Shown piece by piece: positions 25,954-27,351 of a stretch of 27,351 nt of DNA (position 1 is its first letter; the number at the start of each line of letters is the position of its first letter). Under the pieces are notes generated by a model. That model did not search any database, was not told the DNA's origin, and worked only from the letters and a program-made list of their open reading frames with translations. The position numbers and the translations under genes were made by a program. The DNA comes from Blattamonas nauphoetae (taxonomy: Eukaryota > Preaxostyla > Oxymonadida), in NCBI GenBank assembly GCA_033064195.1, contig JARBJD010000631.1, positions 1-27,351 on the forward strand, in the 5' to 3' direction.

Positions 25954-27351
25954 TCAATTTGGGATAATTCCTAAATCTTTGTGCAACGCTTTCAGTGTGT
26001 GATTTGGATAATACTCAACAATAGGAACGTCATTGTTGAATCGTAAGACCCACCACGTTGTGGCAGTTGTTGCTAGAATCGGTGCTGGAGGATGAGTAAA
26101 TGTTGTCATGTCACCACCACTTTGACTTGGATTGTACACATTGTAGTATGTGTCGAGATTTCCTTGATAAATTGGTTGTGATCTCAAAGTGACAGGAACA
26201 TTCTGACCTTTGGAACTGATGGAATCATTACAGTTTGTTGGACATCCACTTCTTTGTGTTGAGAAGCATAGAAGGAAGTCAGTATTGTCATGAATCGGAC
26301 GCACTCTTGTCATTGTTTCATTTGGATAATTCATATCATTTCTGAGTTTATCTTCAACGAGAGAATCTGTTAATGATCGCTCCAAATCATCAGGTACAGC
26401 TAGGTATGAATCAAGATTGAGAGTCGAAAGTGCGAACTGATAAAAGCGAGCTCCAATAGTGGTTGTCGGATTATCCGGATAGTATTTGTTGAGTAGATTC
26501 ACACGAAGATCCTTCTGCATTGGATTGTGGAAACAAGTGACTTCATTATCGTAGTGACGAAACAGTAACATAATATCCTTTGCATTAGTGAGAACCATTT
26601 GTTGAGTACAATCAATTCCTTGTGCTGTCGGAGTCTTCTGAAATGGATAGAATGATATTCTCTCTGCTGGGATCGTTCCTGGACGGTTTGTGTACATCTT
26701 CCTGAGACTCTCTTTCGCGATTTCTTTCATTTTGTATCCAGCACTCATGCAATAAACGTCATCAACGCGATAATCGGTGCTGCTTTAGTCCCAACTACGA
26801 TTGATGATAGAGTATTTTTGAAAGTGAGTTCAGGATTTACTGGACAACAAACGAATGCATTCTCATTGATGTACACACTCAATTTCAGGTCACCAAAGAG
26901 ACATCGAGGATAGTCAGTCATTCCAGAGAAAATGAGAAGATCTTCAAGATTAATTGACACACGAATCGGAACGTCAATGGTGTCTTTGAAAACACCAGTG
27001 CCAGACGTTGTTGTGAAATCCGATAATGGAATGTACACCCCGGCAACAGATTCATCGTGATTCCAGGCATTTTGCCAAGGTGTGTGCGAGTGTTTCCGAT
27101 TCTCTAATTGACTCTTCGGTTTGATCATATTGTAGATGTGAGACTCCATTGAGACATCATTGTTTGCTGTGCTAGTGATTCTTTGATTATTGTGAAGAAC
27201 TGTGAACCTACTAAAGATGGATGCCGAATGTTTGAGTCCAACAAAGATGAACATTCGCTCATTCATGTACGATCCAACTTTTCCAGCTGTAGTTTGCCAA
27301 TTGTTGACTTTCAATGTCGCTGTCATAGTGAGTAATGAATGAATCATCGAT
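25954..27351 (-). pseudogene. Capsid-type protein 2, paralogue of capsid 1; broken and cut by the window end
   Basis: Capsid-like coding sequence covering the rest of the window. Related segments include YPRCLFGDLKLSVYINENAF then CCP (capsid 1: YPNAIFGNLRLRFHL then CP) and the ending PPAPILATTATTWWVLRFNN (capsid 1: PPPPILALHQATYWLFWIEN). It shows about one break and its 5' end lies outside the window. It is probably a second coat component produced by duplication of the capsid gene; which paralogue is the true major capsid protein cannot be told from sequence alone. Confidence 0.6.

Larger units (their letters stand above)
22557..27351. mobile_element. Polinton/Maverick-like element, left part (structural genes)
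   Basis: Holds an inverted edge-gene start, a fibre-like S74 gene, a candidate minor capsid gene and two capsid-type genes. All but the first two are on minus, with the same upstream motif as the left block. The right end is outside the window. The left edge is approximate, placed at a structured motif before the T-rich leader at 22610; no target duplication was identified. It looks mostly whole, with about one break in the second capsid gene and a fragmentary edge gene. Confidence 0.7.

Overview
The window looks like nuclear DNA of a protist, most probably an oxymonad (Preaxostyla) of the Blattamonas/Monocercomonoides type. The main clue is an intron-rich host gene at about 19022-22331 (minus) built from three copies of a SPRY-like domain. 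Its 'EVNM.S.PRT.QFFV.G' core and following 'SVR(I/V)GV' strand are, from memory, typical of oxymonad predicted proteins. The assignment is an inference; no search was run.

Left block (1-9290): the right half of a Polinton/Maverick-like virus element. It carries an unrecognised 320-residue gene, a whole A32-type packaging ATPase (plus strand), a small coiled-coil gene, an rve-type integrase, a protein-primed family B DNA polymerase gene with an internal HNH/Cys4 module, and a 129-residue two-repeat gene at the edge. The polymerase gene is broken (about three breaks) and the integrase region has about one; most of the rest looks whole.

Middle block (about 9119-18051): three tandem units of about 2.49 kb that carry no convincing genes. 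Each unit begins with the start of the 129-residue edge gene. The third unit has lost about 0.49 kb and has been hit by two non-autonomous DNA transposons: a 603-bp element with terminal inverted repeats and a 6-bp target duplication (15635-16237), and a 1393-bp foldback element with about 569-bp arms and a TA duplication (16555-17947).

Host block (about 18210-22331): two convergent spliced host genes. One is a small helical gene on plus with at least one 32-nt intron. The other is the three-domain SPRY-like gene on minus with eight inferred introns of 30-96 nt. The latter's 5' end cannot be resolved and may be lost.

Right block (about 22557-27351): the left part of a second element of the same kind. 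It holds a short inverted copy of the edge gene, a whole fibre-like gene with an S74 intramolecular chaperone domain (plus), a candidate minor capsid gene, a whole capsid-type gene, and a second, paralogous capsid gene that runs off the window and has about one break.

Taken together, the left block supplies replication, integration and packaging genes and the right block structural genes. The simplest reading is two copies of one family lying head to tail, one showing its right end and the other its left end, separated by expanded repeats and host DNA. A T-rich, TATTTTTGTAT-like motif just upstream of most element genes looks like a shared promoter. No capsid maturation protease was recognised in the window.
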